Assembly (NCBI RefSeq): GCF_004564075.1
Contig: NZ_CP038256.1
Coordinates: 2,356,001-2,420,000, forward strand
Direction: 5' to 3'
DNA from: Microbacterium sediminis
GTDB lineage: Bacteria; Actinomycetota; Actinomycetes; Actinomycetales; Microbacteriaceae
DNA length: 64,000 bases
Part shown: one piece after another, positions 18,802 to 27,538 of the stretch
Layout: each line of letters opens with the position of its first letter
Position numbering within the stretch: the first letter of the stretch is position 1
Program-made: the position numbers and the translations under genes
The notes under the pieces: model-generated
What the model saw: only the letters and a program-made list of their open reading frames with translations
Told to the model about the DNA's origin: nothing
Databases searched by the model: none

Positions 18802-19596
18802 TCAGCGCCCGGCGGCCGCCAGGTCGGCCTCGACGGCCGCCGCACACGCGCGCAGCGCCGGCAGGAACGTCAGCAGCTCGTCGCGCTCCTGCTCGCGCGA
18901 TCGGCCGATCCCCGTGCGCATCGAGATGTTCAGTGCCGCGGCCACGCTGCCGTCCGGCCGCCGCGCCGGCATCGCGAGCGCCTTGAGCCCCGGGTCGAGC
19001 TCCTGCACGATCACCGCGTAGCCGTCGGCGCGGGCGCGGCGCACGGCCTCGCGCACGAGATCCGGATCGGTCGTGGTCACCTCGGTGAGGCGCTCCAGGC
19101 GCGCCCGGCGCAGGTAGGCGTCGAGCTCGGCGTCGGGCAGCTCGCCCAGCAGCACGCGCCCCATCGCCGTGACGTAGGCCGGCAGGCGCGATCCCACCTG
19201 CAGCTCGAGCGAGACGAGCCGGTCGGAGCGGACGCTGGCCACGTAGCGCACGTCGTCGCCGTCGAGCACGCACGCGGCGGTGTGCTCGCCGACCTCGCGC
19301 GCGAGCTCCGCGACGCGGGCCTGCAGCAGCTTGGCCTCGGGCTGCGAGGCGAGGAACGCGTAGCCGAGCTGGAGCACCGCGGGGGTGAGCCGGAACACGC
19401 GCCCGTCGTCGCTGGCCATGTAGCCGAGCTCGGCCAGGGTCAACGCGAAGCGCCGCGCCGCCGCGCGCGAGACGTCGGCGCGCTGGGCGATCTCCGGCAG
19501 CGTCAGCTCGGGGTGGTCGGCGTCGAACGCGCGCAGCACCGCCAGCCCGCGCGCGAGCGACTGGACGAAGGATCGGGAGCCGTCGGCGTCGGGCAT
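18802..19596 (-). CDS. IclR-family transcriptional regulator
   Basis: This 264-residue regulator has an N-terminal winged helix-turn-helix (LTLPEIAQRADVSRAAARRFALTL, about 32-55) and a C-terminal GAF-like effector domain. The overall form is that of the PcaR/PobR/PcaU branch, which typically controls degradation of aromatic or other small acids. It starts 1 base after the YciI stop, in an apparent atoE-yciI-iclR operon divergent from the cyclase-SDR-dehydrogenase operon. The double palindrome at 21399-21431 is the likely binding site. Confidence 0.92.
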   Translation of the reverse strand: MPDADGSRSFVQSLARGLAVLRAFDADHPELTLPEIAQRADVSRAAARRFALTLAELGYMASDDGRVFRLTPAVLQLGYAFLASQPEAKLLQARVAELAREVGEHTAACVLDGDDVRYVASVRSDRLVSLELQVGSRLPAYVTAMGRVLLGELPDAELDAYLRRARLERLTEVTTTDPDLVREAVRRARADGYAVIVQELDPGLKALAMPARRPDGSVAAALNISMRTGIGRSREQERDELLTFLPALRACAAAVEADLAAAGR

Positions 19597-19597
19597 G

Positions 19598-19894
19598 TCA
19601 GAGAAAGCTCCGGCCGTCGACGTAGGCCTTGCGCCACCGCTGCACGTGCACGCGGTCGAACAGCCCGCCGCGGGCGAACGGGTCGGCGGCGATGAGGGCC
19701 TCGGCCTCCTCGCGGGTGTCGACGTCGACGAGGTAGATGCCGCCGTCGGCGGTCTCGCCGTCGTCGGACAGCTTGGCGCCGCACGCGATCAGCTTCGGCG
19801 CCACCGTGGCGAGGTAGTCCAGGTGCGCCGGGCGCAGCTTGGTGCGCAGCGCGACGTGATCGGGCTTGTCGAACGTCTCGATGAGGTAGGGCAT
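19598..19894 (-). CDS. YciI-like protein
   Basis: The 98-residue protein has the ferredoxin-like YciI fold: a MPYLIETFDKPD start, RPAHLDYL with the family His, GGIYLVDVDTREEAEALIAADPFA in the middle and RWRKAY near the end. Members are often small accessory or lyase-like enzymes in catabolic operons. It lies between the AtoE-type transporter and the IclR regulator, which suggests a role in the same pathway. Confidence 0.9.
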   Translation of the reverse strand: MPYLIETFDKPDHVALRTKLRPAHLDYLATVAPKLIACGAKLSDDGETADGGIYLVDVDTREEAEALIAADPFARGGLFDRVHVQRWRKAYVDGRSFL

Positions 19895-19929
19895 CTCGTT
19901 CCTTCTGTCGCGGGGCCAGGTCCATCCTG

Positions 19930-19977
19930 CCGCTCGGGGCCGGCGCCCGCGTACCGCGTGGCGCCGGCCCCGAGCGG
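19930..19977 (-). terminator. Hairpin terminator or attenuator after the transporter gene
   Basis: A perfect 18-bp stem (CCGCTCGGGGCCGGCGCC with its complement) encloses a 12-base loop, 14 bases after the transporter stop and before yciI. There is no long T run. It could end or reduce transcription so that yciI and iclR are expressed less than the transporter. Confidence 0.7.
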
Positions 19978-19991
19978 GAGCACGGCCGATG

Positions 19992-21359
19992 TCAGCCGAT
20001 GAAGCCCCACAGCAGCATCGCGGCGCCGTAGACCAGGCCGATCCAGAACATGCAGACCACGGTGTGGCCCATGATGTCCTTCAGCTTCAGCTTCGAGATC
20101 GCCAGCGCGGGGAGGATCCAGAACGGCTGCACGAGGTCGTTCCACGCGTTGCCCAGCTGCACGCTGACGGCCGTGGCGGCCATGTTCGAGCCGAGCTGGT
20201 TCGCCGCGTCGATCATGAACGGGCCCTGCAGCACCCAGTGCCCGCCGCCCGAGGGGGCGAAGAAGTTGATCACGAAGCTCGCCACGTAGCCCCAGAACGG
20301 CAGGGTCTCGGCCGTCGAGAAGCTCGCGAACCACGCGGCGATGGTCTCGACGAGACCCGAGCCCTCCATGATCGCCATGATGCCGGCGTAGAAGGGGAAC
20401 TGCAGGATGATGCCCGAGACGGTGCCGATGCCGCCCGCCAGCTTCTCGACGTAGCGCTGCGGGGTGCCGACGAGGATGATGCCGAGGAACAGGATCAGGA
20501 AGTTGATGAAGTTCAGGTCGGCGGCGCCGCCGGTGAGCAGGTGCTGGACCGACCAGCCGATGCCGAGCGCACCGATCACGTAGGCGATCACGCGCGAGTG
20601 GTTGAGGCGGTTCGCGAACGTGAGCGTGCCGCCGTCGGCCTCGCGCAGCCGGGCGATCTCGTCGCGGTGCGAGATGCGGGGCTGCTCCATCTCGCCGCGG
20701 AACCGGTCGCGGTCGATCTCGACGATGTCGGCGCCCGGCTTGGGGTGCAGCCAGGCGTTCAGCAGCGGCAGCGTGATGAGCACCACCACCGCGGTGACGA
20801 GCATGATCGGGTGGAACAGCGTCTGCGCGACGGGGATGAGGCCCATGCTGCCCTCGAGCGCGTGGCCCGCGGTCGAGATGGTCAGCGGGATCGTCGCCGA
20901 CAGGCCCAGGCCGTAGAGAGTGAAGCCCGAGTAGGCCGAGGCGATGATCGTCGGGTAGTGCACGCCGCGCACGCGGTAGGCGAGCTTCTTGGCGATGATG
21001 CCGCCGACGACGAGGCCGAAGCCCCAGTTCAGGTACGAGCCGATCGCGCCCACGAGGGTGGCGACGATGACGGCGCCGCGCGGCGTGCGCACCTTGTCGG
21101 CGAGGCGGTCCAGCAGGCGGTCGGTGACCGGCGCGACGGCCAGGACGTAGCCCATCGCCAGGATCACGGCCATCTGCGTGGTGAACGCCAGCAGGTTCCA
21201 GAAGCCGTCGCCCCACGAGGCGACGATGTCGATCGGGTTGCTGCGCTCGATGACGATCGCGAGCAGCGCCGTCAGCAGCGTCAGCAGGATCGCGAACACG
21301 AACGGATCGGGAAGATACTTCCGCATCAGCTGGGTGAAGAACCCGGTCACCTTCGTCAT
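19992..21359 (-). CDS. AtoE-type short-chain fatty acid transporter
   Basis: The 455-residue membrane protein has about twelve hydrophobic segments. Its family features include RKYLPDPFVFAILLT at the N-terminus, SYLNWGFGLVVGG, NFFAPSGGGHW and QPFWILPAL near the C-terminus, typical of the AtoE/short-chain fatty acid transporter family. It probably imports a small carboxylate used by the neighbouring enzymes. The ATG at 21359 is preceded by a strong AGGAGG 7 bases away, which decides the start over a longer frame. Divergent from the cyclase gene. Confidence 0.9.
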   Translation of the reverse strand: MTKVTGFFTQLMRKYLPDPFVFAILLTLLTALLAIVIERSNPIDIVASWGDGFWNLLAFTTQMAVILAMGYVLAVAPVTDRLLDRLADKVRTPRGAVIVATLVGAIGSYLNWGFGLVVGGIIAKKLAYRVRGVHYPTIIASAYSGFTLYGLGLSATIPLTISTAGHALEGSMGLIPVAQTLFHPIMLVTAVVVLITLPLLNAWLHPKPGADIVEIDRDRFRGEMEQPRISHRDEIARLREADGGTLTFANRLNHSRVIAYVIGALGIGWSVQHLLTGGAADLNFINFLILFLGIILVGTPQRYVEKLAGGIGTVSGIILQFPFYAGIMAIMEGSGLVETIAAWFASFSTAETLPFWGYVASFVINFFAPSGGGHWVLQGPFMIDAANQLGSNMAATAVSVQLGNAWNDLVQPFWILPALAISKLKLKDIMGHTVVCMFWIGLVYGAAMLLWGFIG

Positions 21360-21398
21360 CGTCGACCTCCTGAATCGTCCGGCTTTGGACGCCTGCAC

Positions 21399-21431
21399 GT
21401 GCGCTTTGCGCACGCATGCGCTTTATGCGCA
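21399..21431. promoter_or_regulatory. Double palindromic operator, probable IclR site
   Basis: GTGCGC-TTT-GCGCAC (21399-21413) and TGCGC-TTTAT-GCGCA (21417-21431) lie side by side in the 136-base divergent region, with the shared core TGCGCTTT repeated 17 bases apart. This is placed to control both the transporter and cyclase operons. Regulator assignment follows from the IclR gene in the locus. Confidence 0.6.
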
Positions 21432-21495
21432 CAGTGGGGTAGCGTAGCCCACCGCCGGGCCGATTGCGGAATCGGCCCGAGACGAGGAGGCGCGC

Positions 21496-22566
21496 ATGGC
21501 GACGACGCGGTGGACCAGGCGACCCGAGGGGTCGACCTGGGGCGATTTCGGGCCCGACGACACCCTCGGCCGCCTCAACCTCATCGGCCCCGAGCAGGTG
21601 CGCAAGGGCGTGGCCGAGGTGCGCGACGGCGTGACGTTCTCGCTCTCGCTGCCCCTGGATCTGCCCGGCGGCACGGCGATGAACCCCAACCGCTTCCCGC
21701 CGATCGTGCGCCCGAACCTGCGCGCCGGTCACGCGAACTTCAACGTGCCGATGTCGGTGGCCTACCCCGGCGCCTCCGACCTCATGTGCGACGACCTCGT
21801 GGTGCTGCACACGCAGTACTCCACGCAGTGGGACGCGTTCGGTCACGAGGGCGCCTTCTTCGACGCCGACGGCGACGGCGTCGCCGAGCCGGTCTACTAC
21901 AACGGCTGGCGTGCGGGCGCCGACGTGACGGGCCCCGCCTCGCCCGCCGACGCCGGCCTGGGCTCGCTCGGCCGCGTGGACGGCGCCGCCGACGGCTCGG
22001 CGTCGACCTCGCACGCCGGCCCCGTCGACATCTCGCACGCCGCCGCGCACGGCATCCAGGGCCGCGCGGTGCTCGTCGATCTCGAGGCGCACCTCGGGCG
22101 CGACCGCACGGTCGTCGGCGGCGACGCCCTGCGCCGCATCCTCGACGCCGACGGCATCACCGTCGAGCCGGGCGACATCGTGCTGCTGCACACCGGCTTC
22201 GCCGACGCGATCCTCGCCGCCGGCGGCTCGCCCTCCGCCGACGTCATCGGCTCGTGTGCCGTGCTCGACGGCGCCGACCCGGCGCTGCAGGCCTGGATCC
22301 GCGACAGCGGCGTCGCGGCGATCGCGGCCGACAACTACGCCGTCGAGGCGTTCCCCGCCACGCGCGCGGGCGACGGCGACCCCGTGCTGCCGCTGCACGA
22401 GCTGTGCCTGTTCCGCCTGGGCGTGCACCTCGGCGAGCTGTGGCACCTGACGCCCCTCTCGCGGCACCTGCGGCGGGCCGGGCGATCCCGGCTGCTGCTG
22501 ACCGCCCCACCCCTGCGGCTGCCCGGCGCAACCGGGTCGCCCGTGACCCCGATTGCGACGGTGTGA
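21496..22566 (+). CDS. Cyclase family protein (PF04199, kynurenine formamidase-like)
   Basis: This 356-residue hydrolase-like protein has the family motif region HTQYSTQWDAFGHEG near residues 105-119, TSHAGPVDISHAAAHGI, GDIVLLHTGF and ADNYAVEAFP. These metal-dependent enzymes hydrolyse or cyclise small ring or amide compounds. The STQWDAFGH variant marks a large environmental subgroup with unknown substrates. Start ATG at 21496 after a GAGGAGGCG site. It leads the plus-strand operon with the SDR and dehydrogenase. Confidence 0.88.
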   Translation: MATTRWTRRPEGSTWGDFGPDDTLGRLNLIGPEQVRKGVAEVRDGVTFSLSLPLDLPGGTAMNPNRFPPIVRPNLRAGHANFNVPMSVAYPGASDLMCDDLVVLHTQYSTQWDAFGHEGAFFDADGDGVAEPVYYNGWRAGADVTGPASPADAGLGSLGRVDGAADGSASTSHAGPVDISHAAAHGIQGRAVLVDLEAHLGRDRTVVGGDALRRILDADGITVEPGDIVLLHTGFADAILAAGGSPSADVIGSCAVLDGADPALQAWIRDSGVAAIAADNYAVEAFPATRAGDGDPVLPLHELCLFRLGVHLGELWHLTPLSRHLRRAGRSRLLLTAPPLRLPGATGSPVTPIATV

Positions 22567-22567
22567 C

Positions 22568-23281
22568 ATGACCCCCTCCCGCATCCTCATCACCGGCGGA
22601 GCCGCCGGGATCGGCCTGGCCATCGCCCGCGAGGCCGCCGCGGCCGGGCACGACGTGGTCGTGATCGACCGCGCCGCGGCGCCCGTGGGCACCTCGATCC
22701 AGGCCGATCTGTCCGACCCCGCCTCGACGGCGCGCGCGCTCGAGGAGGCGCTCGCGGGCGGCCCGATCACCCGGATCGTCAACAACGTCGGCGCGGTGTT
22801 CCCGCACCCGGTCGAGGAGCAGACGCTCGACGAGGTCGACGCCGCGTTCGCGCTCAACCTGCGCTGTGCGATCCAGTGCACGCAGGCCCTCCTGCCCGGC
22901 ATGCGCGAGGCCCGGTTCGGGCGGATCGTGAACATGGCCAGCCGCGCCGCGCTGGGCAAGGAGCTGCGCAGCGCCTACGCCGCCACCAAGGCCGGGCTCA
23001 TCGGCCTGACCCGCGTGTGGGCGCTCGAGCTGGGCGCCGACGGCATCACGGCCAACGCGATCGGTCCCGGCCCCATCGCGACCGAGCTGTTCGAGAAGGC
23101 GAACCCGCCGGGGCATCCGCGCACCCAGGCGATCGTCGACGCCGTGCCCGTGCGCCGGGTCGGCACGCCGGAGGACGTCGCGCACGCGGCGGCGTTCTTC
23201 CTCGACGAGCGCAGCGGCTTCGTCACCGGCCAGACGCTGTACGTCTGCGGCGGCATGACCGTCGGGGTGGCGCCGCTGTGA
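22568..23281 (+). CDS. Short-chain dehydrogenase/reductase
   Basis: The 237-residue SDR has the cofactor motif TGGAAGIGLA, the NNVGAV segment, the catalytic Ser in NMASRAAL and the YAATK active-site Tyr-Lys. It begins one base after the cyclase stop; a longer upstream frame is a shadow. It likely oxidises a hydroxyl group on the same substrate that the cyclase and downstream dehydrogenase handle. The C-terminus overlaps the next gene as GTGA. Confidence 0.92.
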   Translation: MTPSRILITGGAAGIGLAIAREAAAAGHDVVVIDRAAAPVGTSIQADLSDPASTARALEEALAGGPITRIVNNVGAVFPHPVEEQTLDEVDAAFALNLRCAIQCTQALLPGMREARFGRIVNMASRAALGKELRSAYAATKAGLIGLTRVWALELGADGITANAIGPGPIATELFEKANPPGHPRTQAIVDAVPVRRVGTPEDVAHAAAFFLDERSGFVTGQTLYVCGGMTVGVAPL

Positions 23282-24198
23282 CCGCTCCCCTGGCCGTCCT
23301 GGGCGGCGGATCGATCGGCGTCGCCTTCGCCCTGCAGTTCGCGCTCGCCGGCCGCGCCGTGCGCGTGTACGAGCCGTCGCCCGACCGGCGCACGGCCATC
23401 CCCGGCGAGCTGCGCGCCCGCCTGGCCGAGCTGGCCGCGCACGGGCTGCTCGACGACGACCTCGACGCGGTGGCCGGACGCGTGGTGCTGACCTCGGCGG
23501 TGGCCGAGGCGGTGGCGGGCGCCGCGATCGCGCAGGAGTGCGCGCCCGAGCGGGCCGAGATCAAGCGGGCCCTGTTCGCCGAGGCCGCCGCGGCGGATCC
23601 CGACGCGATCCTCGCGAGCTCGTCGTCGGCGATCGTGCCGAGCGCGATCACGGGCGAGGAGCCGTGGGCCGACCGGCTGATCGTCGCCCACCCGGGCAAC
23701 CCGCCGTACCTGATCCCCGTCATCGAGCTCGTGCCGGGGCCTCGCACCGCGGCCGGCGTAATCGATCGGGCCGCCGCCGTGTACGAGGCGGTGGGGTTGC
23801 GGCCCGTGCGCCTGACGCGCGAGATCGAAGGCTTCGTGTTCAACCGCCTGCAGGGCGCCGTGCTGCGCGAGGCATACTGCCTGCTGCGCGACGGCATCGC
23901 GTCGGTCGACGACATCGACGCCGTGATGCGCGAGGGCCTCGGGCGGCGCTGGTCGTTCATGGGGCCGTTCGAGACGAGCGACCTCAACGTGCGCGGCGGG
24001 CTCGAGGCCCACGCCGCGCGCATGGCGCCCGCCTACGAGCGCATGGGCGCCGAGCGCGGCCAGCACGATCCCTGGACCCCCGAGCTCGTGGCCGAGGCGC
24101 ACCGCCAGCGCCGCGAGATCCTGCCGCTCGAGGAGTGGGAGGACCGCGTGCTGTGGCGCGATCGGGAGCTCATGCGGCGCAAGCGCCTGCTCGGCTGA
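23278..24198 (+). CDS. 3-hydroxyacyl-CoA dehydrogenase family protein (L-gulonate dehydrogenase-like)
   Basis: This 306-residue protein has the NAD-binding VLGGGSIGVAFA at its start, ASSSSAIVPS, RLIVAHPGNPPYLIPVIEL and the second-domain stretch EGFVFNRLQGAVLREA. Single-domain proteins of this size belong to the lambda-crystallin / L-gulonate or carnitine 3-dehydrogenase branch. HPGNPPYLIPVIE is typical of hydroxy-acid rather than CoA-substrate members. Start GTG at 23278. Last gene of the operon. Confidence 0.9.
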   Translation: MTAPLAVLGGGSIGVAFALQFALAGRAVRVYEPSPDRRTAIPGELRARLAELAAHGLLDDDLDAVAGRVVLTSAVAEAVAGAAIAQECAPERAEIKRALFAEAAAADPDAILASSSSAIVPSAITGEEPWADRLIVAHPGNPPYLIPVIELVPGPRTAAGVIDRAAAVYEAVGLRPVRLTREIEGFVFNRLQGAVLREAYCLLRDGIASVDDIDAVMREGLGRRWSFMGPFETSDLNVRGGLEAHAARMAPAYERMGAERGQHDPWTPELVAEAHRQRREILPLEEWEDRVLWRDRELMRRKRLLG

Positions 24199-24241
24199 GC
24201 CCGCCGTCCGCGTCGCCGGGGCGCGCCGCTATCCTCGGCTC

Positions 24242-25033
24242 ATGCTGATGACCCCGTTCACACCGACGTGGACGCTCTTCCTCCTCGCGATGCTCGGCTT
24301 CGGCCTCGCCCTGTGGGCCGTGCTCCGGCGCGCGCCCGACCGCACGCGCCGCCTCGCGCTCGTGGCCGTCGCGGTGGCGAACTGGGCGATGTCGACGTAC
24401 TTCACGTTCGATCGGATCCTCGACCCGGCGATCCCCGACTTCGTGTTCAGCCAGAACTGGCCGTCCCACTTCTGCACGCTCGTGACGATCCTGCTCGTGC
24501 CGGCCATGTGGTTCCGCCCCGATCCGGCGAGCCGGTGGCGGTTCTGGGTGCGGCCGCTGCACACCCTGCTGTTCTTCCCGGGGGCGCTCGCCGGGTTCCT
24601 CGTGCTGTTCTCGCCGGCGGCCGAGTACACCGAGCTGCCGGTCTTCCACGAGAACACGCTGTTCTACCTCGTGCACGCGCTCAACGTGGTGCTGCCGTTC
24701 GTGCACGCCGCGCTGGGCTACTACCGACCGCGGTACCGCGACGCCCTGCTCTCGCTCGTGTGGTTCGCGATCGTCGCGCTGGGCGTGCTGGCGATCACCC
24801 TCTTCGCGCGCGCGTTCGTCGATCCCGCGGCGAACTACATGTACTTCTTCGATCCGATGGGCGCCGGCATCCTCGTCGTCCTCTGGGACCTGATCGGCAT
24901 CCCGGTGCTGTACGAGCTGCCGCTCGTGCCGATCCTCGCCCCGGTGCTGCTGCTCATGTGCGCGATCCACCACGGCATCGAGGCGCTCGCCCGCCGGGCC
25001 TCCCGGCGCCCGCTGGAGGCCGTCCCGGCGTAG
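24242..25033 (+). CDS. YwaF-like (TIGR02206) integral membrane protein
   Basis: The 263-residue protein has about seven hydrophobic segments and the hallmark FSQNWPSHFCTLVTILL of the YwaF/TIGR02206 family, plus YYRPRYRDA and FFDPMGAG loops. The family is widespread in Gram-positive bacteria and of unknown function; eukaryotic TMEM164 is a distant acyltransferase relative. The ATG at 24242 follows the dehydrogenase after 43 bases. Whether it shares that promoter is unclear. Confidence 0.82.
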   Translation: MLMTPFTPTWTLFLLAMLGFGLALWAVLRRAPDRTRRLALVAVAVANWAMSTYFTFDRILDPAIPDFVFSQNWPSHFCTLVTILLVPAMWFRPDPASRWRFWVRPLHTLLFFPGALAGFLVLFSPAAEYTELPVFHENTLFYLVHALNVVLPFVHAALGYYRPRYRDALLSLVWFAIVALGVLAITLFARAFVDPAANYMYFFDPMGAGILVVLWDLIGIPVLYELPLVPILAPVLLLMCAIHHGIEALARRASRRPLEAVPA

Positions 25034-25057
25034 CCGCGCGCCGCGGGAGAATGGAGC

Positions 25058-26518
25058 GTGCCCTCCGTTCTCGATGCCCTCCGATCGCCGCGCCTGCTGG
25101 TGCGTGAGGCGCTGGCGGGCCTCGTCGTCGCCCTCGCGCTGATCCCCGAGGCGATCGCGTTCTCCGTGATCGCCGGCGTCGATCCGCGCGTGGGCCTGTA
25201 CTCGTCGTTCGTGATGGCCGTGGCGATCGCGTTCGTCGGCGGGCGCTCCGCGATGATCTCGGCATCGACGGGCGCGGTCGCTCTCGTCGTGGCCGACGTG
25301 GCGCCGACCTACGGGCTCGACTACCTGCTCGCCACGATCATGCTGGCGGGGGTGTTCCAGATCGCGCTCGGCGCCCTCGGCGTGGCCAAGCTGCTGCGCT
25401 TCATCCCTCGCAGCGTCATGGTCGGCTTCGTGAATGCCCTGGCGATCATCGTGCTCATGTCGCAGCTGCCACAGCTGATCGGCGTGCCCTGGCTCACCTA
25501 CCCGCTCGTGGCGCTCGGGGTCGTCGTCATCGTGCTGTTCCCGCGCCTCACGACCGCGGTGCCGGCCCCGCTGATCGGGGTGATCGCGGTCACCGCCGTC
25601 GTGCTCATCGCCGGCATCGACGTGCCGACGGTGGGCGACCAGGGCGCGCTCCCCTCGGCGCTGCCCGTGCCGCTCCTGCCGGCCGTGCCGCTGACGGGCG
25701 AGACGTTCGCAATCATCGCCCCCTACGCCGCCGGCGTCGCCGTGGTGGGGCTCGTGGAGTCGCTCATGACGGCCAAGCTCGTCGACGACATCACCGACAC
25801 CCGCTCGTCCAAGACCCGCGAGGCGGCCGGCCAGGGCATCGCGCAGATCCTGTCGTCGCTGTTCGGCGGCATGGGCGGGTGCGCGGTGGTGGGCCAGACG
25901 ATGATGAACGTGAAGATCTCGGGCGCCCGCACCCGCATCTCGACGTTCCTCGCCGGGGCGTTCCTGCTGCTGCTCGTGATCGTCTTCGGCGACTTCGTCG
26001 CCTCGATCCCGATGGCGGCGCTCGTGGCCGTGATGCTCATGGTCTCGTACGCGGCCTTCGACTGGCACTCCGTGCGCCCGTCGACGCTGCGGCGCATGCC
26101 GCTGAGCGAGACGACCGTGATGATCGTGACCGTGGCGCTCACGGTGGCGACCGAGAACCTCGCGATCGGCGTGGGCGCCGGCATGCTCACGGCGGCCGTG
26201 CTGTTCGTGCGACGCGTGGCGCATTTCACCACGGTGACGCGGCGGCTGTCGGACGACGGATCGACCGCGCACTACGACGTGGTGGGCGAGCTGTTCTTCG
26301 CCTCGTCGAACGACCTCACGACGCAGTTCTCGTACGCCGACGATCCCTCGCGCGTGGTCATCGACATGTCGCGCTCGCACGTGTGGGATGCCTCGACCGT
26401 CGCGGCCCTCGACGCGATCGTGCACAAGTACGCCCAGCGCGGCACGGCGGTCGAGATCGTCGGCATGAACGAGGCCAGCGGCGACTTCCACACCCGCCTC
26501 ACGGGCAATCTGCCGTAA
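25058..26518 (+). CDS. SulP-family inorganic anion transporter with STAS domain
   Basis: The 486-residue protein has a transmembrane SLC26/SulP core (LALIPEAIAFSVIAGVDP, GRSAMISASTGAVALV) over about residues 20-380. A C-terminal STAS domain follows, with VVIDMSRSHVWDASTVAALD. It could carry sulfate, bicarbonate or another anion; substrate is not decided by sequence. Start GTG at 25058, 24 bases after the previous gene. It is convergent with rplQ across a 400-base repeat-rich gap. Confidence 0.92.
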   Translation: MPSVLDALRSPRLLVREALAGLVVALALIPEAIAFSVIAGVDPRVGLYSSFVMAVAIAFVGGRSAMISASTGAVALVVADVAPTYGLDYLLATIMLAGVFQIALGALGVAKLLRFIPRSVMVGFVNALAIIVLMSQLPQLIGVPWLTYPLVALGVVVIVLFPRLTTAVPAPLIGVIAVTAVVLIAGIDVPTVGDQGALPSALPVPLLPAVPLTGETFAIIAPYAAGVAVVGLVESLMTAKLVDDITDTRSSKTREAAGQGIAQILSSLFGGMGGCAVVGQTMMNVKISGARTRISTFLAGAFLLLLVIVFGDFVASIPMAALVAVMLMVSYAAFDWHSVRPSTLRRMPLSETTVMIVTVALTVATENLAIGVGAGMLTAAVLFVRRVAHFTTVTRRLSDDGSTAHYDVVGELFFASSNDLTTQFSYADDPSRVVIDMSRSHVWDASTVAALDAIVHKYAQRGTAVEIVGMNEASGDFHTRLTGNLP

Positions 26519-26529
26519 CCCGGCTCCCG

Positions 26530-26714
26530 GGGCTCTCGACTCGCTTCGCTCGCTCGAGCCGTCTCGGCTCCCTCCGGTCGCTCGACGAGCCCGGGTGGTT
26601 CCGGCGCGGCTACCCGCCATCACGACCGAAGCTCGCACGGGCTCGTCGACCGGAGGCGCGCAGCGCCGGAGCGGAGACGGGCCGAGCGGAGCGCCGCAGG
26701 CGCGGAGTCGAGGC
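26530..26714. repeat. Intergenic inverted repeat, copy 3
   Basis: The left arm from CTCTCGACTCGCTTCGCTCG through GAGCCGTCTCGGCTCC to CTCGACGAGCCCG and the right arm from GGGCTCGTCGACCGGAG through GAGCGGAGACGGGCCGAG to GCGGAGTCGAGGCC form an imperfect hairpin with a spacer of about 45 bases. It is related to the copies at 7966 and 11574. A shorter partial arm follows at about 26731-26766. It lies in the sulP-rplQ convergent gap, which otherwise holds two palindromes and the rplQ terminator. Confidence 0.82.
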
Positions 26715-26783
26715 CAAGGCCTCAGGCCCCGCTCTCGGCTCCCTCCGCTCGCTCGCCGCGCCCGGGTGGTCACGGCACAACAG

Positions 26784-26844
26784 CGCAGATCTGCGATTCC
26801 GCGCAGCCGATCCCCACCCCGATGCGCCACAACGCAGATCTGCG
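26784..26844. repeat. Two copies of a 12-bp palindrome
   Basis: CGCAGATCTGCG occurs as a perfect palindrome at 26784-26795 and again at 26833-26844, each a few bases after CACAAC. Both are in the sulP-rplQ intergenic region. They may be protein-binding sites or part of the repeat element beside them. Confidence 0.7.
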
Positions 26845-26861
26845 CCGCGACGCACGCCCGG

Positions 26862-26901
26862 GAACGACGAAGGTCCCGCACCCTGACGGATGCGGGACCT
26901 T
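26862..26901 (-). terminator. Terminator of rplQ
   Basis: The stem AAGGTCCCGCA / TGCGGGACCTT (11 bp, 10-base loop) ends 18 bases from the rplQ stop. On the minus strand it is followed by CGTCGTTC, the same tail as the terminators at 28617 and 45231. It closes the alpha operon. Confidence 0.85.
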
Positions 26902-26918
26902 CGGTCAGCGGTGCTGAG

Positions 26919-27500
26919 TTACTTCTTGTCCTCGTCCTCGACGACGGCGTCCTCGGCGGCCTCCTCGGCAGCCGCGCCCTCCTCGGGCGACTCGGCACCG
27001 GCGTCGGCGGCGGCCTCCTCGGCCGGAGCCTCCTCGACGACCTCGGTCTCCTCCGCGGGGGTCTCCTCGGCCGGAGCCTCCTCGGCCGCAGCGGCCTTCT
27101 TCGAGGAGGACTTCTTGGCGGCCGGGGCGGCCTTCTTCTCGACGGGCTCGAGCACGAGCTCGATCACGGCCATGGGCGCGTTGTCGCCCTTGCGGTTGCC
27201 GACCTTCGTGATGCGGGTGTAGCCGCCCTCACGGTCGGCCACCTGCGGCGCGATCTCGGTGAAGAGGACGTGCACGACTTCCTTGTCACCGATGACCGAC
27301 AGCACGCGACGGCGGGCGTGCAGGTCGCCGCGCTTCGCGAACGTGATGAGGCGCTCGGCGAGCGGACGCAGGCGCTTGGCCTTGGTCTCGGTCGTCTTGA
27401 TCGACTTGTGCGTGAAGAGCGACGCCGCGAGGTTGGCGAGGATCAGACGCTCGTGGGCGGGGCCGCCGCCGAGGCGGGCACCCTTCGTGGGCTTAGGCAT
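26919..27500 (-). CDS. rplQ: 50S ribosomal protein L17 with acidic C-terminal tail
   Basis: The L17 core spans about residues 1-120 ([44 protein letters not shown]). A further ~70 residues, almost only Ala, Glu and some Lys, make 193 in total, longer than the usual 115-150; long acidic tails occur in other actinobacterial L17. Last gene of the alpha operon, 38 bases after rpoA. Confidence 0.97.
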   Translation of the reverse strand: MPKPTKGARLGGGPAHERLILANLAASLFTHKSIKTTETKAKRLRPLAERLITFAKRGDLHARRRVLSVIGDKEVVHVLFTEIAPQVADREGGYTRITKVGNRKGDNAPMAVIELVLEPVEKKAAPAAKKSSSKKAAAAEEAPAEETPAEETEVVEEAPAEEAAADAGAESPEEGAAAEEAAEDAVVEDEDKK

Positions 27501-27538
27501 TTCTTGTTACTCCAGGATGTTCGTCAAGTCGAAGAGGA

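Noticed and set aside
19789..22959. 1056-codon minus-strand frame across the AtoE-type transporter and cyclase
   Set aside because: It runs in another frame through the transporter, whose own reading has clear family motifs and a strong ribosome-binding site.
24170..26998. 942-codon minus-strand frame opposite the YwaF-like and SulP genes
   Set aside because: It is very rich in His, Arg, Asp and Glu with no motif; the plus strand has two recognisable membrane proteins.
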